Positions 20,194 through 28,461 of a stretch of DNA of 64,000 bases are shown here, in pieces. The notes beneath the pieces were generated by a model. It saw only the letters and a list, made by a program, of their open reading frames with translations, searched no databases and had not been told where the DNA came from. Position numbers and translations under genes: made by a program. Source of the DNA: Candidatus Bipolaricaulota bacterium (GTDB taxonomy: Bacteria; Bipolaricaulota; Bipolaricaulia; RBG-16-55-9; DRXL01); contig CALLJK010000016.1 in the NCBI GenBank assembly GCA_938091745.1, positions 16,910 through 80,909 of the forward strand, written 5' to 3'. Positions within the stretch are counted from its first letter, which is position 1; each line of letters begins with the position of its first letter.

Positions 20194-20222
20194 TCGGATA
20201 TCAGGGTCTTAATATCTGAATT
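20191..20222 (+). promoter_or_regulatory. Candidate Rrf2 operator, 11-bp inverted repeat overlapping the -10 and abutting the start codon
   Basis: AATTCGGATAT-N10-ATATCTGAATT, one mismatch between arms. Confidence 0.55.
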
Positions 20223-20669
20223 ATGCTTTACTCCAGTGCTGCCGGATATGCGATCCGTGCGCTGACGCAGCTGGCGCTCCAGCACTCAGAGTCGGGGCGC
20301 CCCAGCCCGGTGAAGGAGATTGCCGAGCGCGAGAGGATTCCCCAGCACTTCCTGGGCAAGGTCTTTCAGGTGCTGGCGCGCGCAGGGATTCTCTCTTCGA
20401 CGCGTGGGCCGCACGGGGGATTCGCCCTCGCTCGTCCAGCTTCCCACATCACGCTCTATGAGATCGTGCAAGCCATTGACGGCACGACGGCGCTGGAAAG
20501 CTGCGTGATCGGCCTTGCTAGCTGTAATGACCAGCACCCCTGCCCCCATCATTATCGGTGGAAGCCAGTGCGCGACCAAATAAGAGAGTATCTTCAGGGG
20601 ACGACCCTGGCGGACCTCGCTCACGCGCTGCGTGAAACCACTCAACACCAAATTCCAAGGAGGAGATAG
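20223..20669 (+). CDS. Rrf2-family transcriptional regulator (NsrR/IscR-like, probable Fe-S binding)
   Basis: MLYSSAAGYAIRALTQLAL, PVKEIAERERIPQHFLGKVFQVL, C-x(7)-C-x(5)-C region CVIGLASCNDQHPC. Confidence 0.9.
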   Translation: MLYSSAAGYAIRALTQLALQHSESGRPSPVKEIAERERIPQHFLGKVFQVLARAGILSSTRGPHGGFALARPASHITLYEIVQAIDGTTALESCVIGLASCNDQHPCPHHYRWKPVRDQIREYLQGTTLADLAHALRETTQHQIPRRR

Positions 20670-20672
20670 CCT

Positions 20673-22670
20673 ATGCGAAGCTCTATGACGGTCGTCGTTC
20701 TTGCTGTTCTTAGTCTCTTTGTAGCGAGCTGTGGCGGGCCGGCGCCCAAGACGGCTCAGACGCCCCAAGCGGGATTGCCTGAAGATGCGCTTCGGATCGC
20801 GCAAGCGCGCGGGCTGACCCCGGATGACATCACGGCGGCTCTGAAGACCTACGTCCCCTCAGGCAAACTCGATGAGTATATACTGTTTGCTTCAGGGGGA
20901 CACTCCGGACAAGTGCTCGTCATCGGGGTTCCGTCTATGCGATTGTTGAAAGTGATCGGCGTCTTCACTCCCGAGCCCTGGCAGGGCTATGGCTACGGCG
21001 AGAAAGGGACGATGGAAGTTTTAGCAGGAGGCACACTCAACGGCAAGCCCATCCTCTGGGGCGATACGCACCATCCCGCGCTCTCCGAGACCAACGGCGA
21101 GTATGACGGGCAGTTTCTCTTCATCAACGACAAAGCGAATGCCCGGCTTGCCGTGATTGACCTGCGCGATTTCGAGACCAAGCAAATTCTAAAAAACCCC
21201 AACGCCATCAGCGATCACGGCGGCGGCTTTGTCACCCCCAATACAGAATACGTCATCGAAGGCCCGCAGTATGCGACACCCTTGGGCTTAGAGTACGCGC
21301 CGCTGAACGAGTACAAAGAGAAGTATCGTGGGGTTATTACGTTCTGGGCGTTTGATCGCGCTCGAGGGCGCGTCGATCCCGCGCGCTCGTTCCAGATAGA
21401 GCTCCCCCCTTATTGGCAAGACCTGTGCGATTCGGGCAAGAGAGTCTCTGACGGCTGGGTCTTTTGTAATTCGTTCAATTCCGAGATGGCCACCGGCGGC
21501 ATCGAAGAGGGCAACCCACCCTTCGAGGCCGGCACAGCCAAGAACGAGATGGACTATCTCCACATCATCAATTGGAAGAGAGCCGAAGAGATCCTCCAGA
21601 ACGGACAATACGAGACGATTAACGGGATGCGCGTCATTCGGCTCAAGACAGCTGCTCAGTCTGGGATACTCTTCTTTGCCCCAGAGCCGAAAAGCCCGCA
21701 CGGCGTGGATGTCACCCCCGGCGGGGAGTATATCGTCGTTGGGGGCAAGCTCGATCCCCATGTGACGGTCTATTCGTTTGAGAAGATTCAAAAAGCTGTC
21801 GCTGCCGGAACGAGCGAGCGCGACCCTTACGGCGTGCCCGTGCTCAAGCTCGAAGACGTCGTCGAGGCCCAAGTCGAACTGGGCTTAGGCCCCCTGCACA
21901 CGGTCTACGACGAGAAGGGCTATGGGTATACGTCGATGTTTCTCGACAGCGCTGTGGCCAAATGGTCGTTAGGCGGGCCGTATCGCAAGGACGGGAAAGA
22001 GCCGTGGAAGCTCGTCGAGAAGCTTCCCGTGCACTACAACATTGGGCACATCGCTGCCGCCGAGGGAGACACGGTCTCCCCTGACGGCAAGTACGTTGTC
22101 GCGCTCAATAAATGGTCTGTCGATCGCTTCGCGCCTGTGGGGCCGCTGCATCCCCAGAACTTCCAGCTTATAGACATCAGCGGTGAGAAGATGCAATTGC
22201 TCTACGATATGCCCATTGGTTTGGGCGAGCCGCACTACGCCCAGATGATCAAAGCTGACAAGCTCAAGCCCTTTGAAGTCTATCCTGAAGTGGGGTGGAA
22301 CGCCGTCAAGATGTCCAAGGACCCCAACGCTGCTGAGCCGGGGCGCGAGCGCGTTGAGGTGCGCTTCGAGAACGGCCGCCGCATCGTAGAAATCTGGATG
22401 ACTGCGGTGCGCAGCCATTTCTACCCGGAGCGCATCACGGTGAAGAAGGGCGATCACGTGATCTGGCACATCACGAACATCGAGCGGGCGCGCGACGCCT
22501 CGCACTCCTTTGCTTTGGGTGGGTATAACATCCACATGAGTTTGGAGCCAGGCGAGACAGGAACGGTCGAGTTCGACGCGGACCAGAGCGGCGTCTTCAC
22601 GTTCTACTGCGCTGAGTTCTGCTCGGCACTCCATCTCGAGATGGTCGGGTACTTCCTAGTGGAGCCGTAG
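20673..22670 (+). CDS. nosZ: Nitrous-oxide reductase, clade-II type, with lipoprotein signal
   Basis: CuA site CAEFCSALHLEM; GDTHHP and HGVDVTP copper-site histidines; lipobox LFVASC; no twin-arginine signal. Confidence 0.95.
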   Translation: MRSSMTVVVLAVLSLFVASCGGPAPKTAQTPQAGLPEDALRIAQARGLTPDDITAALKTYVPSGKLDEYILFASGGHSGQVLVIGVPSMRLLKVIGVFTPEPWQGYGYGEKGTMEVLAGGTLNGKPILWGDTHHPALSETNGEYDGQFLFINDKANARLAVIDLRDFETKQILKNPNAISDHGGGFVTPNTEYVIEGPQYATPLGLEYAPLNEYKEKYRGVITFWAFDRARGRVDPARSFQIELPPYWQDLCDSGKRVSDGWVFCNSFNSEMATGGIEEGNPPFEAGTAKNEMDYLHIINWKRAEEILQNGQYETINGMRVIRLKTAAQSGILFFAPEPKSPHGVDVTPGGEYIVVGGKLDPHVTVYSFEKIQKAVAAGTSERDPYGVPVLKLEDVVEAQVELGLGPLHTVYDEKGYGYTSMFLDSAVAKWSLGGPYRKDGKEPWKLVEKLPVHYNIGHIAAAEGDTVSPDGKYVVALNKWSVDRFAPVGPLHPQNFQLIDISGEKMQLLYDMPIGLGEPHYAQMIKADKLKPFEVYPEVGWNAVKMSKDPNAAEPGRERVEVRFENGRRIVEIWMTAVRSHFYPERITVKKGDHVIWHITNIERARDASHSFALGGYNIHMSLEPGETGTVEFDADQSGVFTFYCAEFCSALHLEMVGYFLVEP

Positions 22671-22674
22671 TGCT

Positions 22675-23328
22675 ATGACCAAGCGATTGCAAGCATGGCT
22701 GGCAGAGGACCCCTTCCGGTTCCCGCGCGCCTTCTTCACCGTCGCGTCGTGGCTCTTGCTGCTTTCAGTGCTCTTTCCGTATTGGAGCCTGACGCTCATG
22801 GCGCCACAGTATCCAAGAGGGTTGCAAGTCTTCGTCTACGTGACACACCTTGCTGGAGACGTCGCGGAAGTAGATAATCTCAATCACTACGTGGGGATGA
22901 AGAAGCTCAACCAAGCCGCGCAGGTCGAGAAGTTCTTAGCGCCCTTGGCGATTGGCGCGGCAGCGCTTCTTGCGAGCACGCTCGCGTACACACGGCGGCG
23001 TTGGGCCGCGGTGCTTGCCATCCCCGCGATGCTCTTCCCCGTGATCTTCCTTGGGGATATGTACTATTGGCTCTATCGCTATGGTCACAATCTCGATCCG
23101 AATGCGCCGTTGCGCATCCCGGCGTTTACACCGCCGCTCTTTGGCGTGGGCACGGTGGGACAGTTCAAGACGGTCGCGCAGCTTCAAGTGGGCTTCTGGC
23201 TCGCCGTAGCAGCGTCGCTCTTAGTCGCTGTGGGGCTGCATTACCGTCGGGTTATCCGCCAGGCTCTCGAGGGCAACAGTGCCCTTCGTATCGGGCCGAT
23301 CACGATCTTTCCCGGAGGCGCCACGTGA
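22675..23328 (+). CDS. Polytopic membrane protein of nos cluster (between nosZ and nosD)
   Basis: Several TM segments; position typical of clade-II nos operons. Confidence 0.7.
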   Translation: MTKRLQAWLAEDPFRFPRAFFTVASWLLLLSVLFPYWSLTLMAPQYPRGLQVFVYVTHLAGDVAEVDNLNHYVGMKKLNQAAQVEKFLAPLAIGAAALLASTLAYTRRRWAAVLAIPAMLFPVIFLGDMYYWLYRYGHNLDPNAPLRIPAFTPPLFGVGTVGQFKTVAQLQVGFWLAVAASLLVAVGLHYRRVIRQALEGNSALRIGPITIFPGGAT

Positions 23329-24690
23329 AGCTGACTAAAACGCTGGGTGTGCTGCTTGTGGGTGTAGCTCTTCTCGCTCCCCTCTCCCGTGGCTTGCCCG
23401 CGGGGGAGAGGTCGGGAGTGAGAGCCTTACAGGAGCTCATCGCTGCTGCGCCGCCGGGAGCAACCGTGCGTGTGCCCCACGGGGTCTACGCCGGCCCAAT
23501 TCTCATTGATAAGCCCTTGATCGTGATCGGAGAAGGAGCCGTGCTCGACGGCCAAGGGCAGGGCACTATCGTGCGCATCACTGCTCCGGATGTCACACTG
23601 AAGGGCTTTGTGCTCAGAAACTCCGGGCGTAGCCTGGCCCACGAAGACTCGGCTATTTTGGTCGAAGCCCCGCGCGCGCATATAGAAGAGAACGCGCTCT
23701 CTGATGTGCTCTTTGGCATCTATCTCAAGAACGCCCCGGAGAGCGTCATCCGCCACAATAGAATCACGGGGCTGAGCGTTCCCGAAGCCGAGCGCGGCGA
23801 CGCTATTCGATTATGGTACAGCTCCGACGTCACCATCGCAGAGAATCAGACTCAGAATGCCCGCGACGTCATCGTCTGGTACTCGCGCCATGTGCTCCTG
23901 CATCAAGAATCGCTTCGCGGGCGGACGCTACGGCATCCATCTCATGTACGCCAAAGAGATACGCATAGAAGAGAATACGCTGCTGCAGAACTTCGTAGGC
24001 GTCTACGCCATGTACAGCCAAGGCATTACTATACAGAAGAATCTCCTGGCGGGTCATCGCGGCCCCAGCGGCTACGGTATTGGCCTTAAAGATACTGACG
24101 ACGCGCTTATCTCTGAGAACGCGATCGTCGGCAACAGCGTAGGAGTCTTTGTTGACAATTCGCCGTCGTCTTCAGAGACGTCGGTGTTCTTCCGAAAGAA
24201 TCTCTTTGCGTACAATGAGACGGCCGTGATGATGCTGCCCTCGGTGCGCGGCGACGTCTTCACCGAAAACAGCTTCATAGAGAATTTTGAGCAAGTCGGC
24301 ATCGCTGGCGGGGGGCAGCTTGAGGGCAACCTCTGGGCGAAGAACTTTTGGGGGGATTATCTGGGCTATGACGCCGACGGCGACGGCGTGGGCGATCTCC
24401 CATATAAGTCTGAGAGACTTTTTGAGCAGCTCCTAGACCGACACCCACAGCTTCGACTCTTTCTCTACAGTCCGGCGATTCAAGCGCTAGAGTTTGCGGC
24501 GCGGGCGGTGCCCCTCTTCCAGCCGCAGCCAAAGCTCACCGACCCACAACCGTTGATGGCCCCGGTACTGCCTGCGCTGGCTTCCGCAAACTTGAGAACT
24601 TCCAACGCCATGCCTCTGGAAGCGGTGACAGGAGGGTTGATCATCATCGCGCTAGGGGCGATTTTCGGCTTCAGATGGGGATTTTCGCGC
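23325..24690 (+). pseudogene. nosD: nosD, periplasmic copper-maturation beta-helix protein, interrupted by a frameshift near 23901
   Basis: GTG at 23325; frame 0 ends conserved text at ...RDVIVWYSRHVLL, then conserved text resumes in frame +1 as IKNRFAGGRYGIHLMYAKEIRIEEN. Confidence 0.85.
23373..23422 (+). repeat. Palindromic repeat inside nosD coding sequence
   Basis: CTCGCTCCCCTCTCCCGTGGcttgcccgcGGGGGAGAGGTCGGGAGTGAG; shares CCCCTCTCCCGTGG with the 53.5 kb element. Confidence 0.6.
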
Positions 24691-24748
24691 TTGCTCCCCC
24701 TTACCCCTTTCCCTCAGAGGGAGGAGGGGAAAGGGGGAAGGGGGCAAG
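24690..24748 (+). repeat. Palindromic low-complexity element at the nosD/nosF junction
   Basis: CTTGCTCCCCCTTACCCCTTTCCCTC / GAGGAGGGGAAAGGGGGAAGGGGGCAAG imperfect inverted repeat. Confidence 0.6.
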
Positions 24749-24771
24749 AGAGGGGTGAGGGGCAGATCGCT

Positions 24772-25431
24772 GTGCGCAATCTGACCAAGCGCTTCGGCCC
24801 TGTCACGGCTGTTGATGATCTCTCGTTCACGGTGAACGCTGGGGAGGCCGTTGCGCTGTGGGGGCCCAACGGCGCAGGGAAATCTACCGTCTTGCACTGT
24901 CTTTTGGGCTTGGTGCGCTATGACGGGACGATTGAGCTTGGCGGATACGATCCGCGCCGCTATGGGAAAGAGACGCGACGCTTGATAGGCTTTGTGCCTC
25001 AGCAGATTCAGATTCCCGACGGTTTCACGGTTTGGGAAGCGCTGACGTTCTTTGCGCGCCTGAAGCGCGTCTCTGCTGACGCCATTCCCAAGGTCATGCA
25101 ACGCCTTGGGCTTGAAGCAGACGCGCATAAGAGGGTGAACACGCTCTCCGGAGGGATGAAGCAGCGCGTGGCGCTGGCTGTAGCGCTCTTGGGCGATCCG
25201 CCGATCTTGCTCTTGGACGAGCCGACCGCAAGCTTAGATGCCCAGACTCGCCAAGATTTTTTGCGTTTACTCTTAGAGCTGAAACGCTCCGGCAAGACGC
25301 TGCTCTTCTCGTCGCACCGCCAGGATGAGATCTTCGCGATAGCCGACAGAGTATTGGTGTTGGAGCAGGGGCGGCTTGCGCGTATCGAGCAGATTGAGGG
25401 CTCCTCTCTTGCCCCCCTCAGATTTTTATGA
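24772..25431 (+). CDS. nosF: NosF ABC ATPase (in the same open frame as the 3' part of nosD, ORF 23857..25431)
   Basis: Walker A GPNGAGKST, signature LSGGMKQR, Walker B ILLLDEPTASLD; GTG at 24772 is a possible independent start. Confidence 0.88.
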   Translation: MRNLTKRFGPVTAVDDLSFTVNAGEAVALWGPNGAGKSTVLHCLLGLVRYDGTIELGGYDPRRYGKETRRLIGFVPQQIQIPDGFTVWEALTFFARLKRVSADAIPKVMQRLGLEADAHKRVNTLSGGMKQRVALAVALLGDPPILLLDEPTASLDAQTRQDFLRLLLELKRSGKTLLFSSHRQDEIFAIADRVLVLEQGRLARIEQIEGSSLAPLRFL

Positions 25432-26252
25432 ACACCATGCTTTTCATGCACAGGGAGTTGCGCGAGGCGCGACGCAATAGATGGCTATGGCTCTACGCAC
25501 TGGTCTTTGCCGCGCTCTCGTCAGCACTGGTGTGGCTGGGGCTGAGCGCGGTAGGGCACTATGGCGCTGCGGGCTTTGGGCGCACCGGCGCAAGCCTCAT
25601 CAATCTCATTCTCTTGATCGTCCCGCTCATGGGCCTCAGCTTAGGGGCGCTCAGCTTAGCCGGGGAGCGCGAGCGCGGCACGCTGCTCTTTCTCTTAGCA
25701 CAGCCCGTTAGCGCTCCTGAAGTGCTCATCGGGAAGTATCTCGGCCTGAGTTTAGCTCTCATCGCGGCGCTGAGCGCGGGCTTTGGCGTCAGTGGGCTTC
25801 TTATCAGTTGGCAAGGGGGCTTCGTCCAAGGCGATCTCTATCTTGCCCTGTGGGGCTTGACGGTATTGCTCGCCTTGGTGAGCTTGGCGTTGGGCTTTTT
25901 GATCTCGGCGCTGGCGCGCACGGGAGCACCAGCGATGGGCACGGCGCTCTTCGTCTGGCTGCTTTTGGTCTTCTTGAGCGATCTTGGGGTCATGGGCACA
26001 GCACTCGTGCTCCGGCTCAGTGTGGGACAGCTTCTGGGTTTGGCACTGCTCAACCCGCTGCAAAGCTTTAAGCTCTTAGCGGTCTTGGTTATTCAGGGAG
26101 ACTTAGAGATCTTAGGCCCAGCAGGGCTGTACGCGCTGCGCGCGTTCGGAGACGCGCTTGTGCCATTCTTGCTCGCTTTACTTTTAGGATGGACAGCGAT
26201 GGTGCTCGCGCTCAGCGTCATGATCTTTCGTCAGCGAGGCGCGCTCGAATGA
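25428..26252 (+). CDS. nosY: NosY ABC permease
   Basis: ABC-2 type permease, GALSLAGERERGTLLFLLAQPVSAPEVLIGKYLGL; downstream of nosF with overlapping stop/start. Confidence 0.88.
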   Translation: MNTMLFMHRELREARRNRWLWLYALVFAALSSALVWLGLSAVGHYGAAGFGRTGASLINLILLIVPLMGLSLGALSLAGERERGTLLFLLAQPVSAPEVLIGKYLGLSLALIAALSAGFGVSGLLISWQGGFVQGDLYLALWGLTVLLALVSLALGFLISALARTGAPAMGTALFVWLLLVFLSDLGVMGTALVLRLSVGQLLGLALLNPLQSFKLLAVLVIQGDLEILGPAGLYALRAFGDALVPFLLALLLGWTAMVLALSVMIFRQRGALE

Positions 26253-26680
26253 CCCGCAGAACGTTTCTTGTCTTAGTGCTAGGATTGAGCGTAGCAGGAT
26301 GTCAAGCGTCGCGGGAGCACCCCCCACAGATTCGCTACGGGCGCGACGTCTGCGCCCAGTGCGGGATGATCATCAGCGAGGCGCGCTTCGCTGCAGCATA
26401 TATCACGAAGCGGGGCGACTGGCGCTTTTTCGACGACATCGGCGACATGCTTGAGTTCTCTAGAACTCACAGAGAAGCCGTGGCCGTCTTCTGGGTGCAT
26501 GATTACGAAAGCGACGAGTGGCTCAAGGCCGACAGCGCTTTCTTTGTGCACAGTGTGCAGCTGCGCACGCCGATGGGCCATGGCATCGTCGCCCTGAGCA
26601 GCCGTGAGCGTGCTGAACAGCTCGCACGTCAAGTTCAGGGACAAGTCTTGCACTTCACAGAACTGCTCGATGCGCGCTAA
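26249..26680 (+). CDS. nosL: NosL copper-chaperone lipoprotein
   Basis: Lipobox VAGC; RDVCAQCGMIISEARFAAAYI; ATGA overlap with nosY. Confidence 0.92.
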   Translation: MTRRTFLVLVLGLSVAGCQASREHPPQIRYGRDVCAQCGMIISEARFAAAYITKRGDWRFFDDIGDMLEFSRTHREAVAVFWVHDYESDEWLKADSAFFVHSVQLRTPMGHGIVALSSRERAEQLARQVQGQVLHFTELLDAR

Positions 26681-27728
26681 GATCACGTTGGCTCTTGCTC
26701 TGTTTACTCTAGGGCTTGGACTGTGGGCAGGCTTGCTTCGCCTAGGCTGGGCACTCCCCGCTTTCAGGGCCCTTCCTATTGCCCACGGCTCGCTGATGAT
26801 CTCAGGCTTTCTCGGAGCGCTCATCGGGCTGGAAAGAGCTGTGGCATTGCGTAAACCTTGGGGACACCTCGCACCGATCTTCGCTGTCTTTGGAACGTTA
26901 TTGTGGGCGTTTGGTATTCTGTGGGGAGCGTGGGGAGCTTTCGCTGCGAGCATCGTGCTCAGCGCGCTCTATCTTGTCGCAGCGCGACAGCAGCTCTCTT
27001 GGTCTGGAGCAATCATGGGCACAGGGGCGCTCTGCTGGGGCGTGGGCAATCTCTTGTGGGCATGGGGAAGAAGCTTTGCCCAGATCACGCCGTGGTGGGC
27101 GGCGTTTTTGGTCCTCACGATCGTAGGGGAGCGCCTGGAGCTGGCACGGCTCCAAAAGCTTTCTGGCGTGACTCGCGTGCTCTTTGCCCTGAGCGTGATC
27201 CTCTTTGTGGGAGGGGTGCTCCTTGCTCTGGCGCATCGTGATCTTGGCGTGAGAGTCTCTTCTGTGGGGATGCTCGCGCTGGCACTCTGGCTCTTGCGAT
27301 CCGATGTTGCGCGACGCACCGTGCAGCAGACGAGGCTTGTGCGCTATATCGCGATCACTCTTCTCTTGGGGTATCTTTGGCTGGGCATCGCGGGGATTTT
27401 GGGGGTGATCTGGGGCGGCGCTTCAGCTGGCCCTTACTATGACGCGCTCTGGCACGCGCTCTTGGTGGGCTTTGTCTTCTCCATGATCTTCGGTCACGCG
27501 CCGATTATATTTCCGGCGCTGCTGAAGCTCCGTATCCCCTTCTCCGCGAGTTTTTATGGTCCCCTAGCCCTGTTGCATCTCTCACTGATTGTGAGAGTCC
27601 TGAGCGATCTTGCGCCATGGGCCGCTGGACGGAGCTGGGGTGGACTGCTCAACGCCCTTGCAGTTCTCTTTTTCTTTGTCAACACAGCGCGGACAGCTCT
27701 CATCCACCGCCGCTCACTCCAGCGATGA
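26670..27728 (+). CDS. NnrS-like polytopic membrane protein of nos cluster
   Basis: Approx. 10 TM segments with conserved His (HGSLMISGFLGALIGLERAVAL, ALWHALLVGFVFSMIFGHAPIIFPALL). Confidence 0.6.
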   Translation: MRAKITLALALFTLGLGLWAGLLRLGWALPAFRALPIAHGSLMISGFLGALIGLERAVALRKPWGHLAPIFAVFGTLLWAFGILWGAWGAFAASIVLSALYLVAARQQLSWSGAIMGTGALCWGVGNLLWAWGRSFAQITPWWAAFLVLTIVGERLELARLQKLSGVTRVLFALSVILFVGGVLLALAHRDLGVRVSSVGMLALALWLLRSDVARRTVQQTRLVRYIAITLLLGYLWLGIAGILGVIWGGASAGPYYDALWHALLVGFVFSMIFGHAPIIFPALLKLRIPFSASFYGPLALLHLSLIVRVLSDLAPWAAGRSWGGLLNALAVLFFFVNTARTALIHRRSLQR

Positions 27729-27843
27729 AGCCCCCTTGGGTCATCTTGCGCACGTCGAGCACTTCGTCGAGCTTTTCCGGGGTTAAAAGCTTCATCTCCA
27801 AGACGACTTCGCGGATCGTCTTCCCTTGGACCAGCGCTTGTAC
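27700..27843 (-). pseudogene. C-terminal remnant of class-II fumarase/aspartase family gene
   Basis: Minus-strand frame VQALVQGKTIREVVLEMKLLTPEKLDEVLDVRKMTQGGFIAGVSGGG*; no upstream part of the gene. Confidence 0.75.
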
Positions 27844-27969
27844 GAGTGGGTGTATACAGTGACAGTAGAGCAATCAGGGTTGAGCAAGCTCGATGGTCTG
27901 GGGCGGGCAGCATACTTAGCAAACTCGACGGAGCTGACGCTGAGCACAGTCCTCGAAGTGAGCGAATAA
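27841..27969 (+). pseudogene. C-terminal remnant of a paralog of the PKD lipoprotein at 19353..20063
   Basis: YEWVYTVTVEQSGLSKLDGLGRAAYLANSTELTLSTVLEVSE* vs HEWVYTVTVEQSGSSKLEGLGRAAYLANSTELSLSTVLEVP*; 36 of 40 aligned residues identical by eye. Confidence 0.9.
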
Positions 27970-27982
27970 GCAGAAAGAACTC

Positions 27983-28177
27983 TTATCGTCTATTGGTCCA
28001 GCGGGCGACGACTTGACCACAGTGCGGACAGTACGTCACTTCTCCGCGATAGAAGCTTTTACAGTGCGGACATTGATGATATTCGCTGCCCTTCAAGCGA
28101 GCGAGCATAAAATAGCGCGCTCCCAAGAACAGCAATCCGCCAAAGATTACCAAGACTAGTAAAAAGCGCCAGCTCAT
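27983..28177 (-). CDS. Small membrane-anchored zinc-ribbon protein
   Basis: N-terminal TM, then CPHCKSFYRGEVTYCPHCG. Confidence 0.75.
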   Translation of the reverse strand: MSWRFLLVLVIFGGLLFLGARYFMLARLKGSEYHQCPHCKSFYRGEVTYCPHCGQVVARWTNRR

Positions 28178-28397
28178 AGAGTATTATTATCATAGCTCAT
28201 AAGAGGCCCTGGCACAAGCTCGATGTCTGCTAACTAAGGTGATCAATTTCCCGCAAAATCTTTGGCGCGTCTCCCTAACGAACAAACCTTTGTCGCGCGC
28301 TCCATCTGACTATACGCCGTCGCATTGCCTCAGCGGTGCTGCGCCAAAATCCCCTTTAAATCAGAGTTCTCAGCAATTCTCCCCCCAACACTTGGAC

Positions 28398-28427
28398 TTG
28401 ACAACGCCCGGCGATCTCTGCTATGCT
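28398..28427 (+). promoter_or_regulatory. dnaA promoter
   Basis: TTGACA (28398-28403), 18-bp spacer, TATGCT (28422-28427), 34 nt before dnaA. Confidence 0.6.
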
Positions 28428-28461
28428 GTGGACACCTACCAGCACCAGGGGTTAGCGAACA

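Noticed and set aside
23001-23324. N-terminal extension of ORF 23001..24089
   Set aside because: Out-of-frame overlap with the nos membrane protein; the real nosD start is the GTG at 23325 followed by a signal peptide
23895-23905. Programmed ribosomal frameshift in nosD
   Set aside because: No slippery sequence, stop codon pause or stimulatory structure recognised; mutation or sequence error is simpler
27554-27922. 122-aa minus-strand ORF
   Set aside because: Spans the two gene remnants and the NnrS-like gene in a different frame from the fumarase-like tail
28180-28460. oriC upstream of dnaA
   Set aside because: Only a weak DnaA-box-like TGTGGACA and no clear AT-rich unwinding region; cannot be supported without skew data
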